From positions 248,001-312,000 of the forward strand of contig JBNRMV010000013.1 in assembly GCA_050309775.1 (NCBI GenBank): a stretch of DNA of 64,000 nt, in the 5' to 3' direction. The notes beneath the pieces were generated by a model. The model made no database searches. It was not told where the DNA came from and worked only from the letters and a program-made list of their open reading frames with translations. This document shows, in pieces, positions 8,061-16,366 of this stretch. Numbering within the stretch: position 1 is the first letter of the stretch; each line of letters opens with the position of its first letter. The DNA is from DTU072 sp050309775 (GTDB lineage: Bacteria > Bacillota > Clostridia > Christensenellales > DTU072). Both the position numbers and the translations under genes were made by a program.

Positions 8061-8750
8061 ATGGATAATATTTACAAAGAAATTACTCAGCAAGACAAAA
8101 AAATTCTTAGCTTTGTCGACCACACGAACTTGTCGACTTGCGCCACATGGCAACAAATAAAAATGCTGTGCGACGAGGCGGCGGCATTTGGCACGGCTTC
8201 GGTTTGCATTCCGCCCTCTTTTGTAAAAAGAGCAAGGAAATATGCGCCAAGCCTGAACATCTGCACGGTTATCGGCTTTCCCAATGGTTATAATACCACC
8301 AAAAGTAAGCTGTTTGAGGCGGCGGAAGCGCTGAAAAACGGCGCAGACGAGTTGGATACGGTCATAAATATATGCGATGTCAAGGACGCACAGTTTGGCA
8401 ATATAGCAAAAGAGCTGGAAAGAATGAAAGCGCTTTGCGGCAAAAAAATTCTGAAGGTTATCATTGAAACATGTTTGCTGACAAAGGAAGAAAAAATAAA
8501 AATGTGCCGTATCGTTACAGAAAGCGGCGCTGATTTCATAAAAACTTCTACGGGTTTTTCCACCGGCGGAGCCACAGCAGAAGACATAGAACTCTTTAAG
8601 GAACACATAGGCAAAAATGTCCGCATAAAAGCCGCCGGGGGCATACGCTCGCTTGAAGATGCGCAGAAGTTCATTGAACTTGGCTGTTCACGGTTGGGCG
8701 CCAGCGCCATAGTAAAAATAATAAAATCAAAATACGAGGAAAAGATATGA
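8061..8750 (+). CDS. deoC: Deoxyribose-phosphate aldolase
   Basis: 229 residues, the normal length. It cleaves 2-deoxyribose-5-phosphate to glyceraldehyde-3-phosphate and acetaldehyde, the last step in using deoxynucleosides as carbon. Family marks are FVDHTNL near residue 18, ADELDTVINI (acidic catalytic residue near 99), the Schiff-base lysine K161 in DFIKTSTGFSTGGAT, and K190 in VRIKAAGGIR. ATG 8061 is the first possible start because an in-frame TGA lies at 8055-8057, and the next in-frame Met is at residue 35 inside the barrel. No ribosome site exists upstream and the promoter puts +1 at the ATG, so initiation is probably leaderless. Its stop overlaps the start of deoD (ATGA), the first of several couplings in the operon. 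Confidence 0.95.
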   Translation: MDNIYKEITQQDKKILSFVDHTNLSTCATWQQIKMLCDEAAAFGTASVCIPPSFVKRARKYAPSLNICTVIGFPNGYNTTKSKLFEAAEALKNGADELDTVINICDVKDAQFGNIAKELERMKALCGKKILKVIIETCLLTKEEKIKMCRIVTESGADFIKTSTGFSTGGATAEDIELFKEHIGKNVRIKAAGGIRSLEDAQKFIELGCSRLGASAIVKIIKSKYEEKI

Positions 8751-9454
8751 GCAATATTCCCACTCCGCATATTACGGCAAACAAAGGTGATTTTGCAAAA
8801 ACTGTGCTTATGCCGGGCGACCCCCTGCGCGCAAAGTTTATCGCCGAAAACTACCTCGACGACGCCGTACTCATAAATGCCGTTCGCGGCATAAACGGGC
8901 ATACGGGATTGTATAATGGAAAAAGAGTGTCGGTCATGGCATCGGGCATGGGCATGCCTTCCATGGGCATATACAGCTATGAATTATATAATTTTTATGA
9001 TGTTGACAACATCATCCGCATTGGCTCCGCTGGCGCAATCAGCGCTGATTTGAAACTGCGCGACATAGTCATTGCGCTGTCCGCATCAACGAACTCAAAT
9101 TATGCCGCACAATACCGCTTGCCGGGGAGCTATGCCCCTACTGCGTCATTTGAGCTGGCAGAAAAAGCCATAAATGCCGCAAAAAAAATGGGTTTGTCCC
9201 CCGTTGTCGGCAACATTCTTTCGTCAGACACCTTTTATGATGACGCAAACAGCCTTAAAGATTGGCAAAAAATGGGGGTGCTTGCGGTCGAAATGGAGGC
9301 AGCGGCGCTTTATATGAATGCGGCAAGAAGCGGAAAGCATGCGCTGGCTATCTGCACAATATCCGATTGTCCGTTCACCGGAGAAGCCACTTCGGCGGAA
9401 GAGCGGCAGAATTCTTTTACCGAAATGATGAATCTGGCTTTGGCGTTGATATAA
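8747..9454 (+). CDS. deoD: Purine-nucleoside phosphorylase, DeoD type
   Basis: 235 residues, the length of hexameric bacterial PNPs. It splits purine (deoxy)nucleosides with phosphate into base and (deoxy)ribose-1-phosphate. Recognised segments are the N-terminal TPHITA and MPGDPLRAKFIAENYL (phosphate-binding loop), ASGMGMPSMGIYSYEL, RIGSAGAI, GNILSSDTFY, LAVEMEAAALY (ribose-binding Met-Glu) and TISDCPFTGEATSAEERQNSF, in which Asp after Ser is the catalytic acid. The ATG overlaps the deoC stop by 4 nt, so translation is coupled. It feeds the phosphopentomutase encoded next. All family-specific residues appear intact. Confidence 0.95.
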   Translation: MSNIPTPHITANKGDFAKTVLMPGDPLRAKFIAENYLDDAVLINAVRGINGHTGLYNGKRVSVMASGMGMPSMGIYSYELYNFYDVDNIIRIGSAGAISADLKLRDIVIALSASTNSNYAAQYRLPGSYAPTASFELAEKAINAAKKMGLSPVVGNILSSDTFYDDANSLKDWQKMGVLAVEMEAAALYMNAARSGKHALAICTISDCPFTGEATSAEERQNSFTEMMNLALALI

Positions 9455-9488
9455 CATACTCAGCACAACAAAAATTTTGGAGTAGGTC

Positions 9489-10664
9489 ATGAATGCAAGA
9501 CGGGTCTTTTTAATAGTCCTCGACAGTCTGGGAGTCGGAGCGCTGCCCGATGCGGCGGCGTATGGCGATGAGGGTAGCAACACTCTTGCCGCCGTCATGT
9601 CGTCAGAACTTTTCAATGCTCCTGCCCTGATGCGGTTGGGGCTGCCGAATATTGACGGCGTGTCCGCAGAAAAAACTCCGTCACCGCTGGCAAGTGTTGC
9701 CAGACTTGCCGAAAAGTCCAAAGGAAAGGACAGCACAATCGGGCATTGGGAAATAGCCGGCATCATTTCAGAAAAACCGCTGCCGACATATCCCAACGGT
9801 TTTCCCCAAGAAATTATAGACGAATTTTCACGGCGCACCGGCAGAGATGTGCTTTGCAACAAGCCGTATTCCGGTACGCAAGTCATAAAAGACTTCGGCT
9901 TGCGCCACATAGACACAGGCGCGCTGATTGTATATACCTCCGCAGACAGCGTCTTTCAGATTGCCGCCCATGAAGCAATTGTTCCCATCGAAAAACTTTA
10001 TGAATATTGCCGCATCGCAAGAGAGATTATGAGCGGCGAACATGCCGTCGGCAGAATAATAGCCCGTCCTTTCGCAGGCATATTCCCCGACCTGAAACGA
10101 ACGGCAAACCGTCATGATTTTTCATTGCCTCCGCCCTCTGACACCTTGCTTGACGCATTGAAAAACAAGGGTTTTGACACCATTGCCGTAGGAAAAATCA
10201 CCGATATATTTGCAGGCAAGGGCATCACAAGAAACTTGCCGACAAAGAGCAACATACAAGGCATGAAGACCACCATTGAACTATTGGACAAGGATTTTTG
10301 CGGCTTGTGCTTTGTAAACCTTGTGGATTTTGACACCGTTTTCGGACACCGAAATGACATAGACGGTTATGCGCTGGCAGTCAGCGAATTTGATTTGCAA
10401 CTATCGCAGTTCCTTTTGAAAATGAAAGATGACGACATATTGATAATTACTGCCGACCATGGCTGTGACCCGTCGACTCCCAGCACAGACCATTCCAGGG
10501 AGTATGCCCCCATGCTTATTTATGGGAAAAAGATAACAAACGGACAAAACCTTGGCACGAGAGAGAGTTTTGCCGACATATCGGCAACAATATGCGATAT
10601 ATTTAATATAAATCCGAATTTAGCTGGCGACAGTTTTTTTAAGGAGGTATACCGTGGAGATTGA
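9489..10664 (+). CDS. deoB: Phosphopentomutase
   Basis: 391 residues, the usual size. It converts (deoxy)ribose-1-phosphate to the 5-phosphate, linking the phosphorylases to the aldolase. It is a metal-dependent alkaline-phosphatase-superfamily enzyme: LIVLDSLGVGALPDA carries the first metal Asp (residue 11), GSNTLAAV follows, IITADHGCDPSTPSTDHSREYAPML carries the Asp/His metal cluster, and DFDTVFGHRNDIDGYA supplies further ligands. The nucleophile loop reads GKDSTIGHWEIAG (Ser82, Thr83, Ile84). In the orthologues I recall, KDT followed by GHWE is usual, so the phospho-accepting Thr seems replaced by Ser, a conservative change. TTGGAG precedes ATG 9489. Its 3' end overlaps cdd by 11 nt. Confidence 0.93.
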   Translation: MNARRVFLIVLDSLGVGALPDAAAYGDEGSNTLAAVMSSELFNAPALMRLGLPNIDGVSAEKTPSPLASVARLAEKSKGKDSTIGHWEIAGIISEKPLPTYPNGFPQEIIDEFSRRTGRDVLCNKPYSGTQVIKDFGLRHIDTGALIVYTSADSVFQIAAHEAIVPIEKLYEYCRIAREIMSGEHAVGRIIARPFAGIFPDLKRTANRHDFSLPPPSDTLLDALKNKGFDTIAVGKITDIFAGKGITRNLPTKSNIQGMKTTIELLDKDFCGLCFVNLVDFDTVFGHRNDIDGYALAVSEFDLQLSQFLLKMKDDDILIITADHGCDPSTPSTDHSREYAPMLIYGKKITNGQNLGTRESFADISATICDIFNINPNLAGDSFFKEVYRGD

Positions 10665-11058
10665 CAAAAGGCTTTTGTTGGAAAAAGCAGCGGCGGCGGC
10701 AAAGCTTGCATATGCGCCCTATTCAAATTTTGCGGTAGGAGCCGCACTGCTGACGGCAAGCGGAAAAATATTCACAGGTTGCAATGTCGAAAATGCCGCA
10801 TACTCACCTACCGTTTGCGCTGAAAGAACGGCAATAGTTAAGGCGGTTTCCGAGGGAGAACGAGATTTTACCGCAATGGCGATAGTCGGCAGGCATAATC
10901 CTTGCTATCCTTGCGGAGTTTGCCGTCAGGTGCTGACGGAGTTTTGCGGCAAGGACTTTCAAATTATTGTTTATGCCGACGGCGCGCCGAAAACCTATAC
11001 TTTGGGAGAGTTGGCGCCGCATGCTTTTTCAATTGACAGTAAGGACATAAACAAATGA
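10654..11058 (+). CDS. cdd: Cytidine deaminase
   Basis: 134 residues, the length of the small homotetrameric zinc enzymes. It deaminates cytidine and deoxycytidine to uridine and deoxyuridine, feeding the pyrimidine phosphorylase next door. Motifs: APYSNFAVGAAL (substrate loop), GCNVENAAYSPTVCAERTA with Cys55-Ala-Glu57 (zinc ligand and catalytic Glu; Cys replaces the His of dimeric enzymes), and CYPCGVCRQVL with zinc ligands Cys87 and Cys90. The start is GTG 10654 behind a perfect AAGGAGG, located inside the end of deoB, so the two genes overlap by 11 nt. The stop overlaps the deoA start by 4 nt. Confidence 0.95.
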   Translation: MEIDKRLLLEKAAAAAKLAYAPYSNFAVGAALLTASGKIFTGCNVENAAYSPTVCAERTAIVKAVSEGERDFTAMAIVGRHNPCYPCGVCRQVLTEFCGKDFQIIVYADGAPKTYTLGELAPHAFSIDSKDINK

Positions 11059-12353
11059 GAATGTATGACTTAATCAAAAAAAAGCGGGACAAAAAGCAGC
11101 TTTCCGAACAGGAAATTGCTTTTTTTGTCGATGGCTACACAAATGGACAAATACCCGATTATCAAGCGTCGGCGCTGGCTATGGCAATTTTTTTCAACGG
11201 CATGGACAGAAAAGAAACCGTAGCTTTGACTATGGCGATGGCGAATTCGGGAGATATTGCGGACTTGTCAGCCATACAGGGGCTAAAAGTTGACAAGCAC
11301 TCCACAGGCGGTGTGGGCGACAAAATTACGCTTATCGCCGCTCCGATTGCCGCGGCATGCGGCGCAAAGGTGGCAAAAATGTCCGGCAGAGGACTTGGGC
11401 ATACCGGAGGAACAATAGACAAACTGGAAGCAATCCCCGGCTATCAGACCTGCCTTTCAGAGCAGAGATTTATAGAAATCACCAACAAAACAGGCGTCAG
11501 CATCATCGGTCAATCGGGAAATCTTGCGCCTGCGGACAAAAAGCTGTACGCATTGCGAGATGTCACCGCAACGGTGGACAGCCTTCCTTTGATTGTATCA
11601 AGCATTATGAGCAAAAAAATTGCCGTTGGCGCTGATTGCATGGTTTTTGATGTTAAGGCAGGCAGCGGAGCGTTTTGCAAAAGCGTTGAAATGGCTCGGC
11701 AGCTTGCAGAGGAACTTGTGGCGGTGGGCAAAGGCGCCGGCAAAAAAGTTACGGCATTGGTAACAGACATGAATACGCCGCTTGGGTATAATATCGGAAA
11801 TTCCCTTGAAATAATAGAAGCCGTAGAGGTACTGGACGGCAACGGCGCAGAAGATTTGAAATTGCTTGGCATAGAAATAGCCGCCGAAATGCTGGCGCTA
11901 TGCAACAAAGGCGGCCTTGAAGAATGCAGAAAGCTTGCCCAAAATGCCATAACTAGTGGGCGAGCAAAGCGGTGTTTTGTGGACATGGTAAAAGAACACG
12001 GCGGCGATACAAGAGTCATTGAAGATATATCAGAATTTCCAAAAGCCAAGTTTTCGCACATTGTACGAGCAAAGCGCAGCGGTTATATCACGGCTATGGA
12101 CACGGAAAAACTGGGTATATCGGCGCTGTTGCTTGGCGCAGGCAGAACCAAAAAGGAAGACAAAATTGATGCGCTTGCAGGAATAGTACTTGCCAAAAAA
12201 AGAGGCAATTTTGTTAAAAATGGCGACATTCTGGCAACACTTTATGCTTCAAGCAAGCAATTTGAACAGGCAGAGGAAGTCTTTCTTGATGCGGTGACAA
12301 TAGATATCAAGCCTGCGGAAGTCTTGCCTTTGATTTTGGCAAGAGTTGTTTGA
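11055..12353 (+). CDS. deoA: Pyrimidine-nucleoside (thymidine/uridine) phosphorylase
   Basis: 432 residues, the size of the Bacillota Pdp/DeoA family. It phosphorolyses thymidine, deoxyuridine and usually uridine. Markers are MRMYDLIKKKRD at the N-terminus, KVDKHSTGGVGDKITL (phosphate-binding signature near residues 78-92), MSGRGLGHTGGTIDKLEAIPGY, and the alpha/beta domain phrase MSKKIAVGADCMVFDVKAGSGAF. The C-terminal domain of about 85 residues is complete. ATG 11055 overlaps the cdd stop. It is the last gene of the salvage operon; 27 bp separate it from the convergent deacetylase gene, with no obvious terminator between. The symbol pdp is used for the same family in Bacillus. Confidence 0.94.
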   Translation: MRMYDLIKKKRDKKQLSEQEIAFFVDGYTNGQIPDYQASALAMAIFFNGMDRKETVALTMAMANSGDIADLSAIQGLKVDKHSTGGVGDKITLIAAPIAAACGAKVAKMSGRGLGHTGGTIDKLEAIPGYQTCLSEQRFIEITNKTGVSIIGQSGNLAPADKKLYALRDVTATVDSLPLIVSSIMSKKIAVGADCMVFDVKAGSGAFCKSVEMARQLAEELVAVGKGAGKKVTALVTDMNTPLGYNIGNSLEIIEAVEVLDGNGAEDLKLLGIEIAAEMLALCNKGGLEECRKLAQNAITSGRAKRCFVDMVKEHGGDTRVIEDISEFPKAKFSHIVRAKRSGYITAMDTEKLGISALLLGAGRTKKEDKIDALAGIVLAKKRGNFVKNGDILATLYASSKQFEQAEEVFLDAVTIDIKPAEVLPLILARVV

Positions 12354-12380
12354 TTTTATAATAATTCAACACTTTTCATA

Positions 12381-13115
12381 TCAGCGACTGTTTATTATCT
12401 GACTTACCGATACGGCTTTATAACCGTTTTTTTCATAATACTGAAGAATATGCGGCAGAGCTTTCAGCGTATGCGGCATGGGGTGCATAAGTATTAAATC
12501 ACCGTTTCGGATACCCTGCGTAGCCCTTTTATAGACTAAATTGTAATCATTGTCACGCCAGTCTATGGTGTCTTTTGACCACATAATGACTTTATAGTCC
12601 AGTTCCTTGCACACATCCAGCATGTTATCGCCTATACTGCCCGAGGGCGGAGCAAAAAGCGTCATCTTCTTGCCTGTGGCTTCCTTTACAAGTTTTTCAC
12701 ACACAAGAATTTCATCCCTATTTTGGGCTTTTGACAATTTTTTATGGTCTTTATGCAAATACCCATGGTTGCCGATTTCATGTTTTTCAGATATCATTTG
12801 CAGCGTTGGAATATTTTTTGCCGCCCATGAGCCGCCGACAAAAAAGGTGCATGTGGCGCCGTACTGCTCCAAAACCTGCAGTATTTCGGGAATAAGCTGT
12901 TCCCCCCAATAGACATTTATCATCAGACTGACTTGTTTTTGCGTTTCGTTGCCGCGATAAATCGGCGCAGTGGCGACGACGGCGGCAGGAGCAGCAATGC
13001 AACCGATATACAAGCTGAGAACAACCGCAATGATGATGATATTTGCCGCAATATGTACAACCATGCTGTCGGGTCTTATGCGTAAGAACTTTACAACCAA
13101 ATTTTTCATTCTCAT
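12381..13115 (-). CDS. YlxY-like membrane-anchored polysaccharide deacetylase homologue
   Basis: 244 residues. A hydrophobic segment (about 20-48) anchors the N-terminus, leaving a NodB-type (CE4) domain outside the cell. Motif 1, usually TFDDG, reads SLMINVYWG (about 63-71): the catalytic base Asp position is not acidic, as in the YlxY sporulation/cell-wall group, whose members share an M-I-N-V-x-W-G phrase. Motif 2 has the zinc-type histidines in GNHGYLHKDH (H117, H121, H124). Later segments FAPPSGSIGDNML, MWSKDTIDWRD and ILMHPMPHTLKALP match motifs 3-5. Because the base is missing, activity may be altered or lost. AAAGGG precedes ATG 13113-13115. It is convergent with deoA and divergent from glyS. 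Confidence 0.85.
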   Translation of the reverse strand: MRMKNLVVKFLRIRPDSMVVHIAANIIIIAVVLSLYIGCIAAPAAVVATAPIYRGNETQKQVSLMINVYWGEQLIPEILQVLEQYGATCTFFVGGSWAAKNIPTLQMISEKHEIGNHGYLHKDHKKLSKAQNRDEILVCEKLVKEATGKKMTLFAPPSGSIGDNMLDVCKELDYKVIMWSKDTIDWRDNDYNLVYKRATQGIRNGDLILMHPMPHTLKALPHILQYYEKNGYKAVSVSQIINSR

Positions 13116-13168
13116 ATTTTCCCTTTATTTAATTTTATTAGGGCGCAGGGTATTTATGTTGCATATAT

Positions 13169-13197
13169 TTGACTTTTTTCCTTTAATCTTATATGAT
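13169..13197 (+). promoter_or_regulatory. glyS promoter (TTGACT - 17 bp - TATGAT)
   Basis: TTGACT (13169-13174), 17 bp, TATGAT (13192-13197). Expected start of transcription is near 13204, leaving a leader of about 25 nt with TTAGGAGAGG before ATG 13229. The in-frame ATG at 13193 lies inside the -10 box and so cannot be the start codon. There is no room for a T-box riboswitch. Confidence 0.8.
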
Positions 13198-13228
13198 TAG
13201 TTCAAATTACTCAGTTAGGAGAGGCACA

Positions 13229-14614
13229 ATGGGCAAATTGACGATGGACAAACTGGTGGCGCTATGCAAAGGCAGAGGCTTTATTTTTCAAGGCAGCGAG
13301 ATTTATGGCGGGCTGGCAAACACATGGGACTATGGTCCTTTGGGCGTTGAGCTGAAGAACAATGTCAAAAGAGCCTGGTGGAAAAAATTCGTACAAGAGA
13401 GCCAATACAATGTAGGGCTTGACTGCGCCATATTGATGAATCCTCTAGTTTGGGAAGCCAGCGGCCACATCGGCGGTTTCTCCGACCCTCTTATGGATTG
13501 CAAGGAATGCAAGGCAAGACATCGCGCCGACAACCTTATTGAAGACCACATAAAAAAACATAATCTGAACATATCAATAGCCGGTTGGGATTACACCCAA
13601 ATGGAAAACTATATTCGTGACAACAAAATAAATTGCCCCGTCTGCGGCAATCACAATTTTACCGGAGTCAGGCAGTTCAATCTGATGTTTAAGACCTTCC
13701 AAGGCGTCACTGAAGACAGCGCCAATACCGTCTACCTTCGCCCGGAGACAGCGCAAGGCATTTTTGTAAACTTCAACAATGTCGCTCGTTCCACACGCAA
13801 GCGCATACCTTTTGGAATAGCGCAAATCGGCAAGAGTTTCCGAAACGAAATCACCCCGGGCAACTTTATTTTCCGCATAAGAGAGTTTGAACAAATGGAG
13901 CTGGAATTCTTCTGCAAACCGGGAGAAGACCTCGAATGGTTCAAGTACTGGAAAGACTTTTGCTATAATTGGCTGATAGAACTGGGCATAAAGGAAGAAA
14001 ACCTGAAGTTACGCGACCATGACAAGGCAGAGCTTTCACACTATTCAAACGCCACCACAGACATAGAATTCTTGTTCCCCTTTGGTTGGGGCGAACTGTG
14101 GGGCATTGCGGACAGAACAGATTTTGACTTGAAAGCGCATCAGGATAAGAGCGGCAAGAGCATGGAATACACTGACCCTGTGACCGGCGAAAAATATGTG
14201 CCGTACTGTATCGAGCCTTCGCTGGGCGCCGACAGAGTTGTGCTGGCATTTTTGTCAAACGCCTATGAAGAGGAAGAGCTTGAAGGCGGCGATACCAGAG
14301 TCGTCCTAAGACTTGCTCCTGCGCTTGCGCCATACAAAGTTGCCGTACTTCCGCTACAAAAGAAATTGTCCGAAAAAGCCACTTCGGTATACCATACTCT
14401 CATGAAAAGATACCCATGCGCATATGATGAGGCAGGCAGCATAGGAAAGCGCTATCGCAGAATGGACGAAATCGGCACCCCTTATTGCATTACGGTAGAC
14501 TTCGACACACTTGAGGACGACACCGTCACCATAAGAGAACGCGACAGCATGGAACAAGTAAGATTACCCATCGCCCAGCTGCCGGCATTCCTCGACGAAA
14601 AACTTGATTATTAA
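13229..14614 (+). CDS. glyS: Glycyl-tRNA synthetase, homodimeric (alpha2) type
   Basis: 461 residues from ATG 13229 with AGGAGAGG at 13217-13224. A class II synthetase that charges tRNA-Gly. Motifs: SEIYGGLANTWDYGPLG near the N-terminus, VWEASGHIGGFSDPL, a zinc-ribbon-like set of cysteines (MDCKECKARH and NCPVCGNHNF), motif 2 in RPETAQGIFVNF and KSFRNEITPGNFIFRIREFEQMELEFF, motif 3 in EPSLGADRVVLAFL, and a C-terminal anticodon-binding domain (RLAPALAPYKVAVLPL onward, about 355-461). It is the Bacillus/eukaryote-like form, not the alpha2-beta2 GlyQ/GlyS pair, so the symbol refers to the single-gene enzyme. Monocistronic, with its own promoter. Confidence 0.96.
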   Translation: MGKLTMDKLVALCKGRGFIFQGSEIYGGLANTWDYGPLGVELKNNVKRAWWKKFVQESQYNVGLDCAILMNPLVWEASGHIGGFSDPLMDCKECKARHRADNLIEDHIKKHNLNISIAGWDYTQMENYIRDNKINCPVCGNHNFTGVRQFNLMFKTFQGVTEDSANTVYLRPETAQGIFVNFNNVARSTRKRIPFGIAQIGKSFRNEITPGNFIFRIREFEQMELEFFCKPGEDLEWFKYWKDFCYNWLIELGIKEENLKLRDHDKAELSHYSNATTDIEFLFPFGWGELWGIADRTDFDLKAHQDKSGKSMEYTDPVTGEKYVPYCIEPSLGADRVVLAFLSNAYEEEELEGGDTRVVLRLAPALAPYKVAVLPLQKKLSEKATSVYHTLMKRYPCAYDEAGSIGKRYRRMDEIGTPYCITVDFDTLEDDTVTIRERDSMEQVRLPIAQLPAFLDEKLDY

Positions 14615-14726
14615 AAGCAATTTGACATTCAACTAATACGCTACATATCCCATAAGAAACTTCAAACGATTTTTTTCGCATGCCTTAGTGAATGATTTGT
14701 CTTGCCTCCTTACGGTTAAGAAAATC

Positions 14727-16292
14727 TTATTCAGCTCCTTTTGCTAGATAAGCCTCAAATAGTTTACGCAATTCATCCGATAAAACACTTCTCCTAATAT
14801 ATACGTTTAATTCGTAATCATATTCATAGTAGAGGTTATATGAATTTTGCGGATTATCCGGGTCATATTCTGAATGCAAATCTATTGCTCCATTATAGTC
14901 TTTGTCGGGCATATTGTTTTCATATTCTAGTAAAGGAATAATTTCTATCTCCATTGAAATATTAATAAGTGTTTCTCCCTCTCCAGAATATATTGAAAAA
15001 ACATAACACCAAGTATTTTCAAGACGTTTGATTACAAATTGCAAATTGCCATTATCGCCTACTTGCGCTTGTATAATATCCGCTACGCTTAAATCAAGTC
15101 TAGTCAATTCATAGATTACTGACTGCGCTTTCTCCGCATTGGTTGCATCTGGATTTTGAGAAATATATTCATCACTTACTAGTTTTGAAAGAACATCTTC
15201 ATAATAGGATATAAGTTCCTCCACCATGTCTTGTTGCCCATATGGAGAATCAATTTGCGCGCCGTATATGAGGTCAACTATTGTGACTATATCAAGTCTT
15301 AGTTCTTTGTTATATATCATATCAACAAATATTTTAATTAGTGTTAAGCTATCATTGCCGCGAAGTCCGGAAGGACTATATGGATCGGGCACGCCTGTAT
15401 CCCACCCGTCAAATTCATCGTCCTCAAAATCTTCTCCGAATTGATTTGAGCCCGAGAGCAAAAATAAATCAGAAAAATCAATCTCAACATAATACATTGT
15501 GTTAATCTCGCTTCTGTCAACCCCTAACAAATCATAAAGCCCTGCTAAGTCAAACCAAAGTCTTTCACCGTCATAATAGGCATCAAGATTGGCTATTTCG
15601 TTGCCATGTTGATCGACGCCAACAATATATGCCGCAATAAGTCCGTTTGGGCAAGAAGGATTAATAAACACTTGCGCCTGCAAGAATAAGTCTTTGAGTC
15701 CAATGTCTATTGTGAATGTCACGGATATCGCCGCTTCGACATATTGCTCAAGGTCATTTAGAAGATTAATTTGTCCGTTTGTAGAGTTTTCAAATTCGAA
15801 ATTCACTCCAAGCCCTATATCCGCCCAGCCATATTCTTCATCCAGAATTCCATTGTAATCAAGAAAGAAGCCTGTCACCATGTCTATTGATTTCGTAAAA
15901 GTTAAAGTAATTTTCGCAAAATCAGCAGGGTCAGCTTGAGAAAGCTCATTAATATCAATTACATTAAAGAGTAGCTTAAGAATAAGCGCCTCTATTCCTT
16001 GATGATATGAGGGACTAAATAAAGATGCAACTATTGCTAAGAATTCAAAATCGAATATCATCTTGTATTCGGTATCGGTTTCTTCAAACCTTATTGCTTT
16101 GATGTCATCTAACAAATCAGTCAACGACAGCAAGTTTGATTGAATATCAGAAATTTTTTCAGCAATCTGTTCCCAATCCGTCTGAGCTATCAGTCTTAAG
16201 ATATCGCTCAGTTTCTCGCTCACATTTGATGCTTTCACTCCAGAAAACCTTGATTTAACTGGAGTGCCACTGAAGTGCCAAAAATGTGCCAA
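14727..16292 (-). CDS. Orphan 521-residue protein, probably 5'-truncated surface-protein remnant
   Basis: Not recognised. The frame is open to a TTG at 16290-16292, which has no ribosome site; a GTG at 16221-16223 is an alternative start. There is no signal peptide, yet the body looks extracellular: acidic, Asn/Tyr-rich, alternating amphipathic helices (residues 25-100) with beta-rich phrases such as YIVGVDQHGNEIANLDAYYDGERLWFDLAG and an acidic linker GEDFEDDEFDGWDTGV. The C-terminus is DELRKLFEAYLAKGAE. The base composition is visibly more A/T-rich than its neighbours. Simplest reading: the export signal has been lost and this is the surviving part of a larger secreted protein of the same locus. 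A cytoplasmic role cannot be excluded. It lies 74 bp downstream of signal peptidase 1. Confidence 0.55.
   Translation of the reverse strand: MAHFWHFSGTPVKSRFSGVKASNVSEKLSDILRLIAQTDWEQIAEKISDIQSNLLSLTDLLDDIKAIRFEETDTEYKMIFDFEFLAIVASLFSPSYHQGIEALILKLLFNVIDINELSQADPADFAKITLTFTKSIDMVTGFFLDYNGILDEEYGWADIGLGVNFEFENSTNGQINLLNDLEQYVEAAISVTFTIDIGLKDLFLQAQVFINPSCPNGLIAAYIVGVDQHGNEIANLDAYYDGERLWFDLAGLYDLLGVDRSEINTMYYVEIDFSDLFLLSGSNQFGEDFEDDEFDGWDTGVPDPYSPSGLRGNDSLTLIKIFVDMIYNKELRLDIVTIVDLIYGAQIDSPYGQQDMVEELISYYEDVLSKLVSDEYISQNPDATNAEKAQSVIYELTRLDLSVADIIQAQVGDNGNLQFVIKRLENTWCYVFSIYSGEGETLINISMEIEIIPLLEYENNMPDKDYNGAIDLHSEYDPDNPQNSYNLYYEYDYELNVYIRRSVLSDELRKLFEAYLAKGAE
16236..16291 (-). promoter_or_regulatory. 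Three TGGCAC boxes at 11-bp steps plus an 8-bp inverted repeat; possible sigma-54-type promoter
   Basis: On the minus strand TGGCAC occurs at 16286-16291, 16275-16280 and 16264-16269, exactly 11 bp apart. The first gives TGGCACATTTTTGGCA, matching the -24/-12 consensus TGGCACR-N4-TTGCW at all but one fixed base, with the required GG-N10-GC spacing. Just downstream CACTCCAG and CTGGAGTG (16236-16243 and 16259-16266) form an inverted repeat with a 15-nt gap. Used as a promoter, it would start transcription near 16264 and exclude the TTG start at 16292. It may instead be a regulator-binding array. Confidence 0.35.
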
Positions 16293-16366
16293 TAAAAGCT
16301 AAGCATTATTATTTTTCTTGCATAATTTTGGTACAGCTTAAATGTTTGAATAGTGCATTATGAATA

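Noticed and set aside
13193..13228. Earlier ATG for glyS
   Set aside because: It lies within the -10 hexamer of the promoter and so is not in the message.
13116..13228. T-box riboswitch before glyS
   Set aside because: The transcribed leader is only about 25 nt and no specifier-loop or antiterminator sequence is present.
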